The notes under the pieces were generated by a model that saw only the letters and a program-made list of their open reading frames with translations, searched no databases and was not told where the DNA came from. This document shows positions 33,620 to 45,359 of a stretch of DNA of 64,000 nt, in pieces; position 1 is the first letter of the stretch; every line of letters starts with the position of its first letter. The position numbers were made by a program, and so were the translations under genes. This DNA is from Dichetophora obliterata (taxonomy: Eukaryota > Arthropoda > Insecta > Diptera > Sciomyzidae): NCBI GenBank assembly GCA_963920525.1, contig OY986437.1:26864363-26928362 (forward strand). Direction: 5' to 3'.

Positions 33620-34532
33620 AGCGAAAAAATTAAGTTAAAAATTATATGTGTGCAAAAAAAATGTCCACTAAGTGCTAATGGGTTAATATAATTTGTTACA
33701 GTTTAAAAGCAACTGCAACAATTCTCTGTGCTTAGTTTATACCAGGGCTCGCAAACAAACTCTAAAGAAAAGTATTTTTCTGTTCTGTTTGTTTCTTCTT
33801 AAGATCACAACAAGTATTTTGGTTTGTTTAGTTTTCTCTCTCCGATTCAAAAAGTAGCACAAACCGAAGCAAGCAGAGATGAGAGAGAAAAGCAAAATGA
33901 AATGTTTCTTTTTTCGAATAGAAAAAACTTCCTCTCGGTGTTATGCTTTTGAATCGCGGGCACAAAAACAATCAAAGTAAAGTATCTTTAGCGATCTCTT
34001 GTAGGTTGATGGAAGCACCAAAATACGAAGAGAGGTCTGCAATGTTTGTTCGTTTCATTTATGATGCGACTTTTTTTTTGTGTTGAAAAAGTTATTGCGT
34101 TGGAATTTTTCTTTGTTTTGTTGCTTTTATTGAATTTGTTGTTTTATATAGATGCGTTGTGCTTTTGTGCATATGTATATGAGGTAACGTTTTGTTCGTG
34201 AAAAATACAATGTCTCGGCGATTGGACAGTGCACAGCGGGGAAGATAGGTTATTTCAAATTTAAGGAATGGTCTAGATATTAGAAATGACATTTTTAATT
34301 TCTATCCTAATTTTTTGCGAGTAATGAGTGTTTAAAAATGAAATTATTATTATATTTATGAATAATATGCACTTTTTGCATTATTAATTTTTTGATATTC
34401 GCCTCCGCATCCGCATCTAAGACCTGTATTTTATTATTAACAAAAAAAGAAGAAGTTAAAAAACTAAGAAGCCATCAAGTATATACTTTACTTTTTATAA
34501 AATACAATTTACCCTTTATAAAAAATTAAATA

Positions 34533-35841
34533 CAGTAAAACCTCAGAAATAAGAAGCTAATAAAATTATAATCATCTAGAAATTAGAAGTTGAATTTTGA
34601 AAACATTAAATCTTCTGAAATTAGAAGATTGTATTTTAATTTCCGAGGTAATTGTTTGTGCAATTTATATTTAACAGTGCAGCGTTTTCTACGAAAAATT
34701 TAAAATGAAGCTTGTGACCTTATTATAGTGTAGAATATTCGGTTTCGGTTTCGGTTACGGCCAGTTTCGGACCTTTTTGTTTGTTTTGGCTATTCTGCTA
34801 TATTGAGGCCATATTGAGGTATTTTTGGTAAAAATTTCTTGCATCAGTTATTTAATTCAAATACATATGTTTGGTTTAATAAAAATATTTACAACGCATT
34901 GTACTAATAAAAAATTATGAATTAGCCTATTATTTGATTTATCGTGTCAACGCAAAATATTTTGGTTAATTTAATGCGTTCGATATTATCATTTTCGATT
35001 TTATCATACCTATTGTAATTAATATTAAAGTTTTATAGGTACTGAAGCCAAAATTGTTAATTAAACTTACGAACGAATTTTGTGTGTGTGGAATAAAGGA
35101 AAAGAAAACAAAATATTTCCATTTTTATAATACTAAACCTTTAAAAAAACAAAAAGACTGCTTTGTAGTTCTATAAAAATGTACATTGTAGGTGCATACT
35201 ATTTTGAGTGTGTACGGAAGATATAAAGTAGGCAATACTTTAGTAATAAAAAATAAATTAAAAAATAGTCTCATTTATTATTTTAGCAAACTTCAATTAT
35301 TTATTATAAACTGCAATATTCAAGTAATACTTTATTTTGTATTAAATTTTTTTCTTTTGTGTATGAGAGTTCCTTTTTTTCTTTAAAAAAAAAATTATTT
35401 GAGAAAACTTAAATTATAAATAACCAGTTTCGGTTCTGGTTTTGGCTAGGCCGAATATTCGGTTTCGGTCAAAATTACGGTATCGGTCGAACACTACTTA
35501 TTATGCTTAATGTACGCAATCAATTCACTTGGAGTCTTTTGTGTGGCAATAATTTTCATAAGAAAATTTCAGTGAGAGAAAAAGATTTTGTTTTGCTTCA
35601 TATGAAAACGATATTTACCAGACAAAAGGACGTTTTACAAAATAAGGCCATTTACATAAAAATGTGTATAATTTTCTAAACATTATAAGTGTGTTATTTT
35701 TATCCAGTAACTATATCTTTAAATTATTGCTTGAGCAATATTATTATAAATTCAACTTTACAAATTTTAACTCCGAAATGATAAGATTTCAGAAATTAGA
35801 AAATCCCGACTTAAAAACAGCTTCTAACTTCTGAGGTACTG
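34533..35841. mobile_element. pogo/mariner-type MITE, 1309 bp including nested MITE
   Basis: The terminal inverted repeats begin CAGTAAAACCTCAGAAATAA on the left and CAGTACCTCAGAAGTTAGAA on the right. Both continue with TTAGAAG-type repeats, and the element is flanked by TA (34531-34532, 35842-35843). The length without the nested hAT is about 530 bp. There is no ORF. Confidence 0.82.
34727..35496. mobile_element. hAT-type MITE, 770 bp
   Basis: The ends are inverted copies rich in CCGAAACCGAATATTCGG (left AGTGTAGAATATTCGGTTTC, right TAGTGTTCGACCGATACC on the other strand). They are flanked by a perfect 8-bp duplication CTTATTAT (34719-34726 and 35497-35504). The left tip has lost one base relative to the right. 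No ORF is present. Confidence 0.85.
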
Positions 35842-36957
35842 TATTAACATAATTTTGAAAATAATTTTAATAATTAAAGTTCTGCTTTAAGTTTGTCTAG
35901 TTGAGCTAAATAACTATAAAAGTCTTTTAAATTTAATATTTATACTTTTTTTTTGTAATTAATGAGTTTGTTATTTTATTCTTTAAAAAGGTTTACATAA
36001 AAAAATAAATATTAGCAATAATAAAAAAATATTTACTAAAGTATGATTTAAACTATCAAACATTTAGAATTTGTTTTTAAATGATGTAAAAATCAATATT
36101 TAAAATTTAACTGAGAGCATCCGCATACGCCACCCGCGGTTCTTAGATTCAATTGTCCGCATCCGCATCCTCAAAGAATGACATCCGTCGCAAAATGACA
36201 TCCGTCACAAACCTAGTTCTTTATTGAAAACGAATAAAGACAAAATTGTTCAACTTATTGTAAATATTTGAATAAAAAAGTATGATTTTAATAAGTGCAT
36301 TAGAGTGGAACGAATTTTTAACCTCACCGGCTTAATATATTTTTTAAAACTACTCGTCAAAACCAATTTGTCTGCATCCTTGGTATTTTTCTGTGACGAA
36401 ACTTTTGACTTTGCCCGAGGGTTTTTGTGAATGAAAACCTCTTACTACATAATTACTTCAATTTGATACCATGTACGCACTTAAAGATATTTGTGCTCAA
36501 AGTTCACCGAATTCGGTCATTCGCCAACATATCCGCTCTTTTATGTCAGAGGTAATATATGCATGCAACAAAATTGTAAATCAGATAGTTATCTTCAAAA
36601 ATACCATTAACAGTTTTATCGTAAAAGCCACAGTTTTTACGCTATGAGGCTGATTATGGCTAAGCACTGCAAAGTATAGATTTCTTACTATTAGCAAATT
36701 TTTTAATTTTAATTAATAGTAGTTTATTAGCAGAATTTTAATGTATGTTTGTTGTTTTCTCACTTCGAACATTGTTTTTCAAACAAACACATCGTCTAAT
36801 AAATGTACATATATGCAGTTTAAATCGCTTAGCTGCCTATTCGCTTAAGAGATTATGTATGTTAACAGCACAAAATCAATGTTCTGCTTCATTTCTTAGC
36901 GTTATTGTAAAAAAATTTAATTTTTAGCTGTCTCCCGCCTAAGGGAACATTTGCTTT
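35842..36957. other. Interior of the large hAT element, no gene
   Basis: 36118-36200 repeats CCGCATCCGCATCC and GACATCCGTC. Similar CCGCATCCGCATC lies at 34404, on the other side of the nested insertion. No ORF. Confidence 0.5.
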
Positions 36958-37375
36958 AACATGTCCCAATGGTCGTACAGGGTTAAAATCAAAAAGTAGA
37001 CTAGAATTGAAACTAATAACCGTATAAATTAATTTTGGCTACCTAAATCGGTCAAATACCCCAATGTGCACTGCTTAACAAATTTTTTTGCAATGTTGAA
37101 TAGTGTTGCAAATGTCCCAATGGTCGTGCAGGGTTAAAATCAAATAACAGACTTGAATAGAAAATTTTTACCGAATAAATTAATTTTGGCTTCCTAAATC
37201 GGTCATATACCCCTACGTGCGCTGCTAAACGAATTTTCTCAGAAACGAGACCAAGATAGATCGCTTTTTCGCCCCTGTAAATCCCTATACTGAAAGTTTC
37301 ATCAAAATCGTTTGGGCCGTTAACAAACAAACATATAAACAAATAAACAAACAAATAAATATTGCTCGTTTACAA
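36958..37375. repeat. Tandem duplication with 151-bp period and AAAC tail
   Basis: ATGTCCCAATGGTCGT(A/G)CAG starts at 36961 and again at 37112, with the next 120 bp also matching (ATTAATTTTGGCT(A/T)CCTAAATC). It ends in CGTTAACAAACAAACATATA and further AAAC/AAAT repeats. This is the usual tail of a dispersed fly repeat. Confidence 0.7.
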
Positions 37376-37917
37376 GTATAAGAAAGATATCAAAAATTCG
37401 ATAACTAGGAGCGTGAAATGTATGAGCTGGTCATATTAATTTTTCCCCTCAAAAATTCTTCTGAAAACACCTACATTCTACCTGCCACCCTTCTGGGTGT
37501 CCGCATACAAACAATCATGTCACTAAAACCATGTCGTACAAATCTATCGGTTATTGAAATTTTCATGCAAGCAAATCAACAGAACGAGACTTCAAAAATC
37601 TTAGCTTAAAAAAAAAATGCTGCTTAAAACATGACGAAATTCTTTTTGAATTTCCGTAGCAAAACGAACACAACATTTGTTACTTGTTGTGGTTGTGATC
37701 GTGACAACAAAATCTAAAAAACGAAATACTTGTTGTTTTCTTAGAACACAAAACAATAGTTTTCTTTCTCTCTTAATTTTCTGTTCGCTTTGGTACGCAT
37801 TTCTGTTTGTAGCAAAGATCCAAACCTAAGCAGATAGTGAAACTGTTTGCTTTCGCAGATTTAGCAGATGAAGAGTTTGTTTTTTCGTACAGTTTATTTT
37901 CAACCCCTGGTTTATAC

Positions 37918-38349
37918 AAATAAACAAATAACGCACAAGGAGTAACGCAAAAAAAAAAAAAAGAGAAAGAAAAAAGTATATAAGCAGCAGCTCAACTATC
38001 AAACTATGACGATAAATAAAACGAGATATAGTACCACAATAAAACATTAAAAAATTAATATACTACACCATGAAAATAATAGACTTCACTTTATTAACAC
38101 CAAAAATAATTTTCAATCACAATACAGCACACACGGAGATTAATAAAAACTGATATAAACAAATTACTATAACAAAAACAACACAAGATAAACGACCGTC
38201 ACCGGCTATATGACGAGATCAACTTCATGCAGCAAAATACATAGCTTCAATAAAGTAAATGTTTTGCTGATACACTATTGAAATACTTAATGTTTGTACT
38301 TAATAAACTATTACTTAATACATTTTTTGCATTAATTTTGTCACATTAA
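37918..38349. other. AT-rich sequence without genes
   Basis: It contains A14 at 37950 and AT-rich sequence with no ORF or element end. Confidence 0.5.
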
Positions 38350-38480
38350 TCTAAATTAATAAAATAAAGTCGGGTAGTTATACCATTTACATATAACATA
38401 TAACTTATAAAGATCGGCTGAACCGATTTAAGTAATCTCTTATTTATTGGTTTTTTCTTTGCCCTAAATAGCAAAATAGC
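38350..38480 (+). mobile_element. Helitron 5' end fragment
   Basis: It begins A|TCTAAATTAATAAAATAAAG, followed by TCGGGTAGTTATACCATTTA and GATCGGCTGAACCGATTTAA. The same 5' family occurs at 2096(-) and 28687(+). It is cut off by or merges into the Helitron starting at 38530. Confidence 0.65.
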
Positions 38481-38529
38481 TTTTAAGATATCGGAAAAAT
38501 TCACGAAAAAAATAAATGAAAGTTAATTA

Positions 38530-38997
38530 TCTACATTAATAAAAATCATTTTCTGTTTGTTTGACCGGAATATAAATCTTAACGGCTGGACGGATTTAAC
38601 TCAAATTTGGCTCACATTTTACTTGAATTTAAGATGATGCTTTGGCATAATTAGTTTTGACCACACCTCTTCCACCCTCTTACAAGTAAGGGAAATCAAC
38701 CAACTAATATACTTTTTTTAGCGAAAAGCTCCGTTTTAATAATTTTATAAAAATTCTGTAATTTTGACACCAAAAAAATTCACATATCTTGAAGATTGCA
38801 CAAATTTTTAGTGCAACGTCTTTTTCTAATGACGCCATTTCCTTAAAATGGCAAAAAACCATTTTGCATATTTCCATACGCTTTACGTCAAAATCTCATT
38901 TTTTTCTGGCTAAAAATCGTTATCTTCTTAACGAATAAAACCTATACATCAAAATTTTACAATTTTTCCCCCGAGTAACACCGGGTATATCAGCTGG
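38530..38997 (+). mobile_element. Non-autonomous Helitron, 468 bp
   Basis: It begins A|TCTACATTAATAAAAATC, has ACGGCTGGACGGATTTAACT, and ends CACCGGGTATATCAGCTGG|T. It thus shows TC...CTRR ends inserted between A and T. The 3' end matches that of the copy at 53313-55086. Confidence 0.75.
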
Positions 38998-39281
38998 TTT
39001 ACATATAAAATCAAAATTCTACAAATTAATAAATCTTCACAGACAATAAGATTTTTCCGTCATTAAAAAGCCAAAAGAAAAAATGCGTAACCAATTGCCA
39101 AATTGCCACCAATTGCCACAAAATGGTTTCAAAAATTAAAAACGTAACATTTTTGAACAAGTCGAAAATGTTTAAATAGTTACGACATTCGAACCATACA
39201 CCATAAAAATAAACATAAAATAAAAATTAGGAACAAATCAAATGAAGACTTAAAATATTCTCAATAATAATAAAAAAATTA
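38998..39281. other. AT-rich spacer
   Basis: No gene. It contains the unrelated sequence into which the truncated gypsy element abuts (about 39281). Confidence 0.5.
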
Positions 39282-40275
39282 TTAAATTCCGATAATTTTT
39301 GTTAAACTATTATACAAAGCATAACTATTCTTGTAAAAGAATCTAATCTCTTCTGGAATTTTACTTATATCTTTTGCCCATCCATTCTTACAATTTTTTA
39401 TTACTTTAGCTAATATTGGATCACTAAGTGATGCAAATTGTATTAGTGATTTTCTTTTTTCGCTTATGTTGATTGAATGAACCACCTCATTAAAGTCTTC
39501 CTCATCATTATTGGGCTCAGCAATATCATAATTTCGCGATAGTAAGTCTGCGATATGTAAATATTTTCCTGCTACATATTCAACTTTTAGTGAATATTTC
39601 AAAAGCGACATTCTCATCCTTTGCAATCTAGTTGCGTACACTTTGCTTAGGTTTTTTTTTAAATATCGAAATTAGTGGTTTGTGGTCGGTTTCGACTCTA
39701 ACTGTTTTACCGTATATATAATAATGGAATTTCTTACACGCAAATGTGATCGCAAGCATTTCCTTCTCAATTTGTGCGTAGTTTTTCTCAGCTGGAGTTA
39801 GACTACGTGAAGCGTAGCATACAGGACCTGCATCCTGTAAAAGACAAGCCCCTAATCCTGATTGCGAGGCATCGCATTGCAATATTATTTCTTTATCTTG
39901 AACATAACTTTTTAATACTGGCGCTGTGCTAATCAAAGATTTAATTTTTTCGAATTCTTTTGTATGAACATCAACCCATAGGAATTCACTATTATTATTT
40001 AGAAGCTCCTCTTAAATTTGCACAAATTTTAGACAAATTTGGTATATAATTTCTTAAATAATTTACCATTCCCATAAAAGATTGCATACTTTTTTTGTCA
40101 CGAGGCCTATCTAAATTAACAATTGATCTAACAATATCTGGATCAGGCCTTATACCATCTGCAGAAAATATGTGACCGACGTATTTCACTCTATTTACTT
40201 TATATTGTAGCTTTTCAGGGTTAAATTTAATCTTTAATTTTCGTGCCCTAGCTAATACCCTGCTTAAATTCTGGT
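39282..40275 (-). pseudogene. Gypsy Pol remnant: RT connection and RNase H
   Basis: After the deletion the frame continues with KLQYKVNRVKYVGHIFSADG, PRDKKSMQSFMGMVNYLRNY and, after a frameshift near 39985, [18 protein letters not shown]. The RNase H has [60 protein letters not shown] and [12 protein letters not shown] frameshift near 39640 leads to RLQRMRMSLLKYSLKVEYVA and KYLHIADLLSRNY. The sequence ends in the spacer before the integrase (LIQFASLSDPILAKVIKNCK). The integrase zinc finger and DDE core are not present anywhere to the left. Confidence 0.85.
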
Positions 40276-42275
40276 CATGCTCCTGCTGTGTTTTTGTACG
40301 TTACAGTACCAGGTAAGTCATCAAAATTATAAGGAACGTACTTTTGGAAAGCTTCAGCTGAGATCTTTAGACCAAATGGCAATCTTAACCATCTGAAACA
40401 CCCAAAAGGTGTACTGAAAGTGCACATATTACTGGATTTATCATTTAATCTAATTTGCCAAAATCCTTGTTTAAAATCTAAAACCGTAAAATATTTCATA
40501 TCTCTTAAATTTGCTGTAAGCTCTTCCGTTTTTGGAATAATACAGTTTTCTTTAATTACCACTTTATTAAGGTCCTGAGGGTCAAGGCAAAGTCTTAATT
40601 CTCCGTTACGTTTTTCAACTATTACCAGATGACTTACCCAACTGGCTGGATGTTCAACTTCAGCAATTATACCAAGCTTCTTTAATTGCATTAATTGATC
40701 TTTTAAACGATTGAGCAACACTATAGGGATGCGCCTAGCTGGCCTAACTGTAGGTTCGAAGTTTGGTTTTATTTTAAGTTCATATTTTTTTGGAAAACAA
40801 CCTAACCCATTAAAAAAATTAAAATTTTCTTTAATAAAATGTTGCTTTTCTTCGGCCACTATTTGGTCAACTCTTTTTATCAAACCATAATCACGACACC
40901 CGCGAAGACCCAGGATTGGAGACGAATTAGTATCAATGATTATAAAGTCTTGCAGCAAAATGAGATCTTTATATTTACAATTAAGCTTAACCGACCCGAT
41001 CGGATTCAATTTGTTACCCCCATAGGCTTCTATTATCATTTTAACTGGCTTAATAGTAGCATCTTGTTCAATTGGCTTCATATATTTTAAAGGCAACACA
41101 TTTATTTCGGATCCTGTATCTAATTTAAAATTTAGCTTTAAATTTCCAAAATCGAAACATTCGAACCACTGTGAATGAGATCTCATTTTGCTTTTTGCAC
41201 AACTGTTATTTAAACTATCAATATAAAACGTTGTAATAGCATTCACACCTGAACATTCGTCGTCTTCACTGGCACTGCCATCTGCCTCGAGTTTCGTTAA
41301 AATTTCATTTGCTTTATAGGTATTATTTCGTGCTTTAAACTTAGTACATGCTATGTAGAAATGATTAGGCTTTTTGCAAAGTTTACAAATTTTTCCAAAA
41401 GCTGGACATTTGTTTCTTGCATGAATCGATAAGCACCGATCGCAGGTAATTTCATCACCATACCTAAAATTATTTTTGAAAATATTATTAGAATTTTTTT
41501 TATAGTAATCTGAATTCTTGCTATTGTAACTAAAATAAGGTTTATTTGGTGGTCTTCTATTTGTATTCGCTACTTCCACAGGAACAACCTCATGCACTTC
41601 TTTTATTCTGGATTCTTCTAATTCTGCCACTCGGCACGTGTTAATAGTTGAATCGAGAGAAAGGTCTGCAGTGTTCATTAGCTTATCACCTAGATGCTTG
41701 TTGCTCAAGCCCAGTATTATGAAATCTCGAATCATGTTATCTTTGCCGGTGCCGAATTCACACCCTTCAGCTGCTGCCCTCAAATCTTTTAAAAAATTAT
41801 CAAATGGTTCTCCAGTTTTTTGTATTCGCTTATAGAACTTCATACGCTCGTATATGGTATTTTTCTTAGGGTTACAGTAATTTTTGAATGCTTCCAGAAC
41901 TTCTTCTAATTTAGCATTATCATTGCTTGCTATATCCCACGTATAATACTTTTGTCTTGCCTCAGCTCCTATGTAGTTTAAAAAATTTGCATTTTTGCAT
42001 TTATCTGATTTGGTCACTTTTTCAGATGCCTCCATATATATATTGAAATCTTTTAAAAATAAATCGAAGTTGACGGCAAGATTTCCCTCCATTACTAATG
42101 GGTCCGGCCTTTTATAATCCATTTCAATGTAGTTATTTTCTAGATTTTTATTTTCACTGTGGCTTTCTTGCTTTTTACTTTCGATTTCTTTTTTTTGATT
42201 TAATAAAATCTCCTTTCTTTTTGGACTGGTGGTTTCTTTTTTAGCAATTTCTGAATCTGACATTACTTTAAACAA
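40275..42275 (-). CDS. Gypsy Gag-Pol: Gag, zinc knuckles, protease and RT (first part)
   Basis: One open frame of 666 codons makes the capsid, protease and start of RT. Gag occupies residues about 1-265 (PKKNTIYERMKFYKRIQKTG, FDNFLKDLRAAAEGCEFG). Two zinc knuckles follow (CDRCLSIHARNKCPAFG, CKLCKKPNHFYIAC). The protease has LDTGSEINVLP and PILGLRG. The RT reads ARRIPIVLLNRLKDQL, LGIIAEVEHPASWVSHLVIV, LRLCLDPQDLNKVV, FTVLDFKQGFWQIRL and FGCFRWLRLPFGL. The frame then breaks at DDLPGTVTY: the catalytic YxDD segment is missing, and the following words (TQQEHDQNLSRVLARARKLK) are in another frame. The frame is open but its polymerase cannot be active. Confidence 0.88.
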   Translation of the reverse strand: MFKVMSDSEIAKKETTSPKRKEILLNQKKEIESKKQESHSENKNLENNYIEMDYKRPDPLVMEGNLAVNFDLFLKDFNIYMEASEKVTKSDKCKNANFLNYIGAEARQKYYTWDIASNDNAKLEEVLEAFKNYCNPKKNTIYERMKFYKRIQKTGEPFDNFLKDLRAAAEGCEFGTGKDNMIRDFIILGLSNKHLGDKLMNTADLSLDSTINTCRVAELEESRIKEVHEVVPVEVANTNRRPPNKPYFSYNSKNSDYYKKNSNNIFKNNFRYGDEITCDRCLSIHARNKCPAFGKICKLCKKPNHFYIACTKFKARNNTYKANEILTKLEADGSASEDDECSGVNAITTFYIDSLNNSCAKSKMRSHSQWFECFDFGNLKLNFKLDTGSEINVLPLKYMKPIEQDATIKPVKMIIEAYGGNKLNPIGSVKLNCKYKDLILLQDFIIIDTNSSPILGLRGCRDYGLIKRVDQIVAEEKQHFIKENFNFFNGLGCFPKKYELKIKPNFEPTVRPARRIPIVLLNRLKDQLMQLKKLGIIAEVEHPASWVSHLVIVEKRNGELRLCLDPQDLNKVVIKENCIIPKTEELTANLRDMKYFTVLDFKQGFWQIRLNDKSSNMCTFSTPFGCFRWLRLPFGLKISAEAFQKYVPYNFDDLPGTVTYKNTAGA

Positions 42276-42297
42276 AATTTTGTTTTATTTTAAATAA

Positions 42298-42309
42298 CCG
42301 ACTGCGCCA
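42298..42309 (-). promoter_or_regulatory. Primer-binding site (tRNA-Ser type)
   Basis: The minus strand reads TGGCGCAGTCGG, complementary to the 3' end (CCGACTGCG plus CCA) of insect tRNA-Ser. The 17.6/297 type of gypsy elements uses the same primer. Gag begins 23-34 bp downstream. Confidence 0.78.
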
Positions 42310-42659
42310 TGTTGTGTCATCAGTTCAGTTTGTAATATACCAGACTGGTTTTCTTTATTTCATTTATAAATTGATACAGTTAGAATAGTTATGCTTACTT
42401 GCTAAAATAAAGAGGAGAAGATAACTGAAGAGAAGAGATGCTTGGCAAAGCTTGATATATATTTAAATGTGTATATACTTAACTTTATATTTTGTGTTAT
42501 TAAGAGAGCCAAGACAAAACCACAACAGGTATAACACTAATATTTGCGCACATATCTGGTCGAAAAATGCACTGTGCGCTAATACACGTGCATTTTATTC
42601 TTTGTCTCCTTTCCAAAAATTAATTGGTCGAAGTCTGTACTTACGTTGGTAGTTGAACT
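42310..42659 (-). repeat. Probable 5' LTR of the gypsy element
   Basis: This is the 350 bp immediately upstream of the primer site. It may start AGTTCAACTACCAACG (gypsy LTRs often start AGT) and ends ...ACACAACA. On the minus strand it has a TATA-like TATATACACATTTAAATATA and AATGAAATAAAG as a polyadenylation signal. No second LTR exists in the window for comparison, so the outer boundary is a guess. Confidence 0.5.
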
Positions 42660-45359
42660 GTGATATATGTATTTTCTAAAACACTTTTTCAAGAATTGAG
42701 TTTTGGTGTTTTCTTTATTAATTTAAATTAACAAACTAACCAAAACGCAGATGGCAGAAAAAAGCAACTCGATGCGCTAAGATCTTTACGAAACAGAACA
42801 GAATTCTAATTAGAGGAGCTTATCTAATAAGTTTTTTACAGGTTTGAAATTCATTAATATAGTAGTGGAAAACAAGTAATTCAAAAATAGCATGTACGTT
42901 ACACAAAGGTAGTTTTTAAAAGTAGTGAAAAGTAAATAAGAAAATGATTAAGTCATATTGGTTAGAAAAAAATGTAAATAATGAAAATATTTATTTTGAC
43001 TGAAACCGCTACAAAGTCATGTTAAGAATTCCTGAAATTATATAATTGAATTCTGACAACTTAATTACCTTCCCAATACCGTAAATTGTCCATCAAATAT
43101 TTACTCTATTCATAGATACTTTTTGAATTCGTAAATATTTAACGTCAGTTTAATATTCATATGAAATAATTGATACCACATTCCTGACAAGAAAACTAAA
43201 TTCTAGATCAATTCTATGCTCTGCTTCATCATTGCAGTGAAATGCCACAAAGGCTTGATTCCATGAAGTTCTCAAAGACGTTTGTCCAATTGATAGAGAA
43301 AAATCATTTTAGAAAGCTAAAATAAAAGCTTCACGGTTAAGATGTAATAAATAAAATTCAATCGAAAATCAAATCGAAACTCCACTCAAAAACAAAAACA
43401 ACTGTATTTTGGCTTAAAGCTCAAAAAGCCACGCTAAGGAAACTTTTTGCCCGAAAATAAAAAAGCTACAATAACAAAAGAAAAAAACATTATCAATGTC
43501 AAGCATTGAAAGAATAAGTTACATCCTTAAATCTGAAGAATTAATTGAAACATTCCACAATACGTATTTATACACAAACATAGATATGTGCATGTGCTTT
43601 CTAAAAACAAACTTGTATGCTTATGTGTATAAACTGTATTTGTATATTTGTGGTATTTGTATAACATAAAATACATATGAAACTTTTGCTATTTATGCCT
43701 GCCAAACCATTTGTTGCCAGAACATTGCGGTAATGGTTTTGAAAATTATGGAGCAACTAGAAAACCTTTTCAAACTTCAAACACGAGACAAATGAGCAAG
43801 CAACAAAGTGCTCATTTCTTTACCATAAATCGTCCTCTGCATACCACATACATACATACATCACCTCACATCGGCTCTATTTGCATGCTCAACCAACCAC
43901 ATCCTTATCCAAACTAGAAGAGCGATTTCTACACAACCTTTACACAATAACAACAACAGTACCTTCACAAATTATTTACCTAATGTATCCAGGATATGAG
44001 TCGAAAAACCACATTTAGTACTTTTATCTTGAACTAGTGAAATATCTATTTATTTAGGACAAAAAATATTACACCATTGAAGTGTTTTGCGGTGGCATTC
44101 TGGAAAAAGGCTATGAATACTTTAAAATCGTAGCTTTATTTGTGGTTGTAAATTTTAAAAAAACATCAACAAATTTTTGTGGGTTTGTTTTGAATTTAAT
44201 TTAGTTTTATATATATTATGTTTGTTTACATTTTGTCAAAGGTATCCCACAAAAGTAACAAAAATAAATTTTAAAGATCTGACATTTTTGAGGCGGACGA
44301 CACACAACTGGAATGTTGTAGATGAAAAACAAAGAACACCGTTAAGTTATCACAGATAAAGGATTAAGGAAAACAGAAGACGTAGTAAAAGAAAAGTTTT
44401 CATTAATAAAGGTCTCTAAAATAAAAGGAATTTAATTTAAAAACCTTTGGATTTAAAAAATCTTGCCAACACTTAATATTTCTATATCTACTTTAGATAT
44501 TTCTCGAAAGACTATCGCACAGTGGTTTCATCCCACACAAAAGTTGTCAAAAAGGTAGGGTTTTTGGATAAACCTTATAGTGTTTTGATACAGTTGAAAT
44601 ATTGAGAAAAACTTCTTCTTGTAGATTTTGAAGACAGCCAGTATCTATTAGTTTTCTTTTAAAATAGTGCAATATTTATATTTTTACATATTTCAATAAA
44701 ATAAGTGGGACATAAAAGCTCCAGGCATTGGGCATGAAAGTTTTAATAAAACAAATAATATTTAAGTGTTTACAAACTTCTTTGGGAAATATCCAATGGA
44801 CATAAACCAGCTCATTTAAAGTACTATTACAGTGTGTATAAAATCAATATTTTTTCGTTAGAATATGGTTCTTTAAGATATTAAGAATACGTATAAAAAG
44901 TTTTAGAAAAAAACGTCAAATAGAAAAAAAAGTTATAACATATATTATATTCGTATATCGCGTGAAATTCAAAAACCTTTAAATCTTTAATCGCGTTTTT
45001 CTCGAAACAAGGTTTTTCGAATCGACTTCTAAGTAATCTAGAGTTCTAATTGATTGATTTTGATTCATTGTGATCTTTAGACACTCTGTTAAGCACAAGA
45101 CTTATAAAAAGCCAAAAATATTTATATATTTTTTGTGTGGGTGAAATTTTCGGCAAAAAAACATGTTTTTTTGTACATTTTTTTTTTCAACGCATGCCAT
45201 TTTTTTATTTTTTATTTTTTTTTTTTTATTTGCGTTGGTTGAGTGCTCAACTGTGTGAGGACGTAAGCCGAAGGTAAAGGATTTGAAAAAAATTAAAAAT
45301 ATTTTTTTTTGAGTTATATATACCATACGATTATTTGTAAACACCGATAGTATCTTATT
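42660..45359. other. 2.7-kb AT-rich region without recognisable genes
   Basis: No coding frame, repeat ends or RNA gene was recognised. There is a short CATACATACATACAT tract at 43847. T-rich tracts lie at 45175-45235, and sequences such as TTTAATCGCGTTTTTCTCGA lie near 44985. Confidence 0.5.

Larger units (their letters stand above)
29770..33690 (-). mobile_element. CR1/Jockey-group non-LTR retrotransposon, nearly full length
   Basis: ORF1 with a PHD finger (33619-32680), an endonuclease (32636-31885), a linker (31806-31261) and an RT (31240-29834) lie in correct order on the minus strand over about 3.9 kb. Few stops and small frameshifts suggest a fairly recent insertion. Both ends are estimates. 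It lies downstream of the Helitron helicase remnant. Confidence 0.85.
33743..37909. mobile_element. Large hAT-type non-autonomous element, 4167 bp with nested insertions
   Basis: The ends are CAGGGCTCGCAAACAAACTC and, from the other strand, CAGGGGTTGAAAATAAACTG. They are flanked by a perfect 8-bp duplication GTTTATAC (33735-33742 and 37910-37917). Subterminal regions share GTTTTCTTTCTCTC/GAGAGAGAAAAGC-type sequence in inverted order (33830-33900 and 37730-37800). No hAT transposase was seen. It contains a pogo-like element (34533-35841) that itself contains a hAT MITE. Confidence 0.82.
39282..42310 (-). mobile_element. Gypsy-group LTR retrotransposon, internal part, 3'-truncated
   Basis: On the minus strand the order is primer-binding site, Gag, protease, RT and RNase H. 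The element stops just after the RNase H: integrase and 3' LTR are absent. A likely 5' LTR precedes it at 42310-42659. Confidence 0.85.

Noticed and set aside
34390..36200. CCGCATCCGCATCC words on both sides of the pogo-like element as terminal repeats
   Set aside because: They are in direct and not inverted orientation and have no target duplication.
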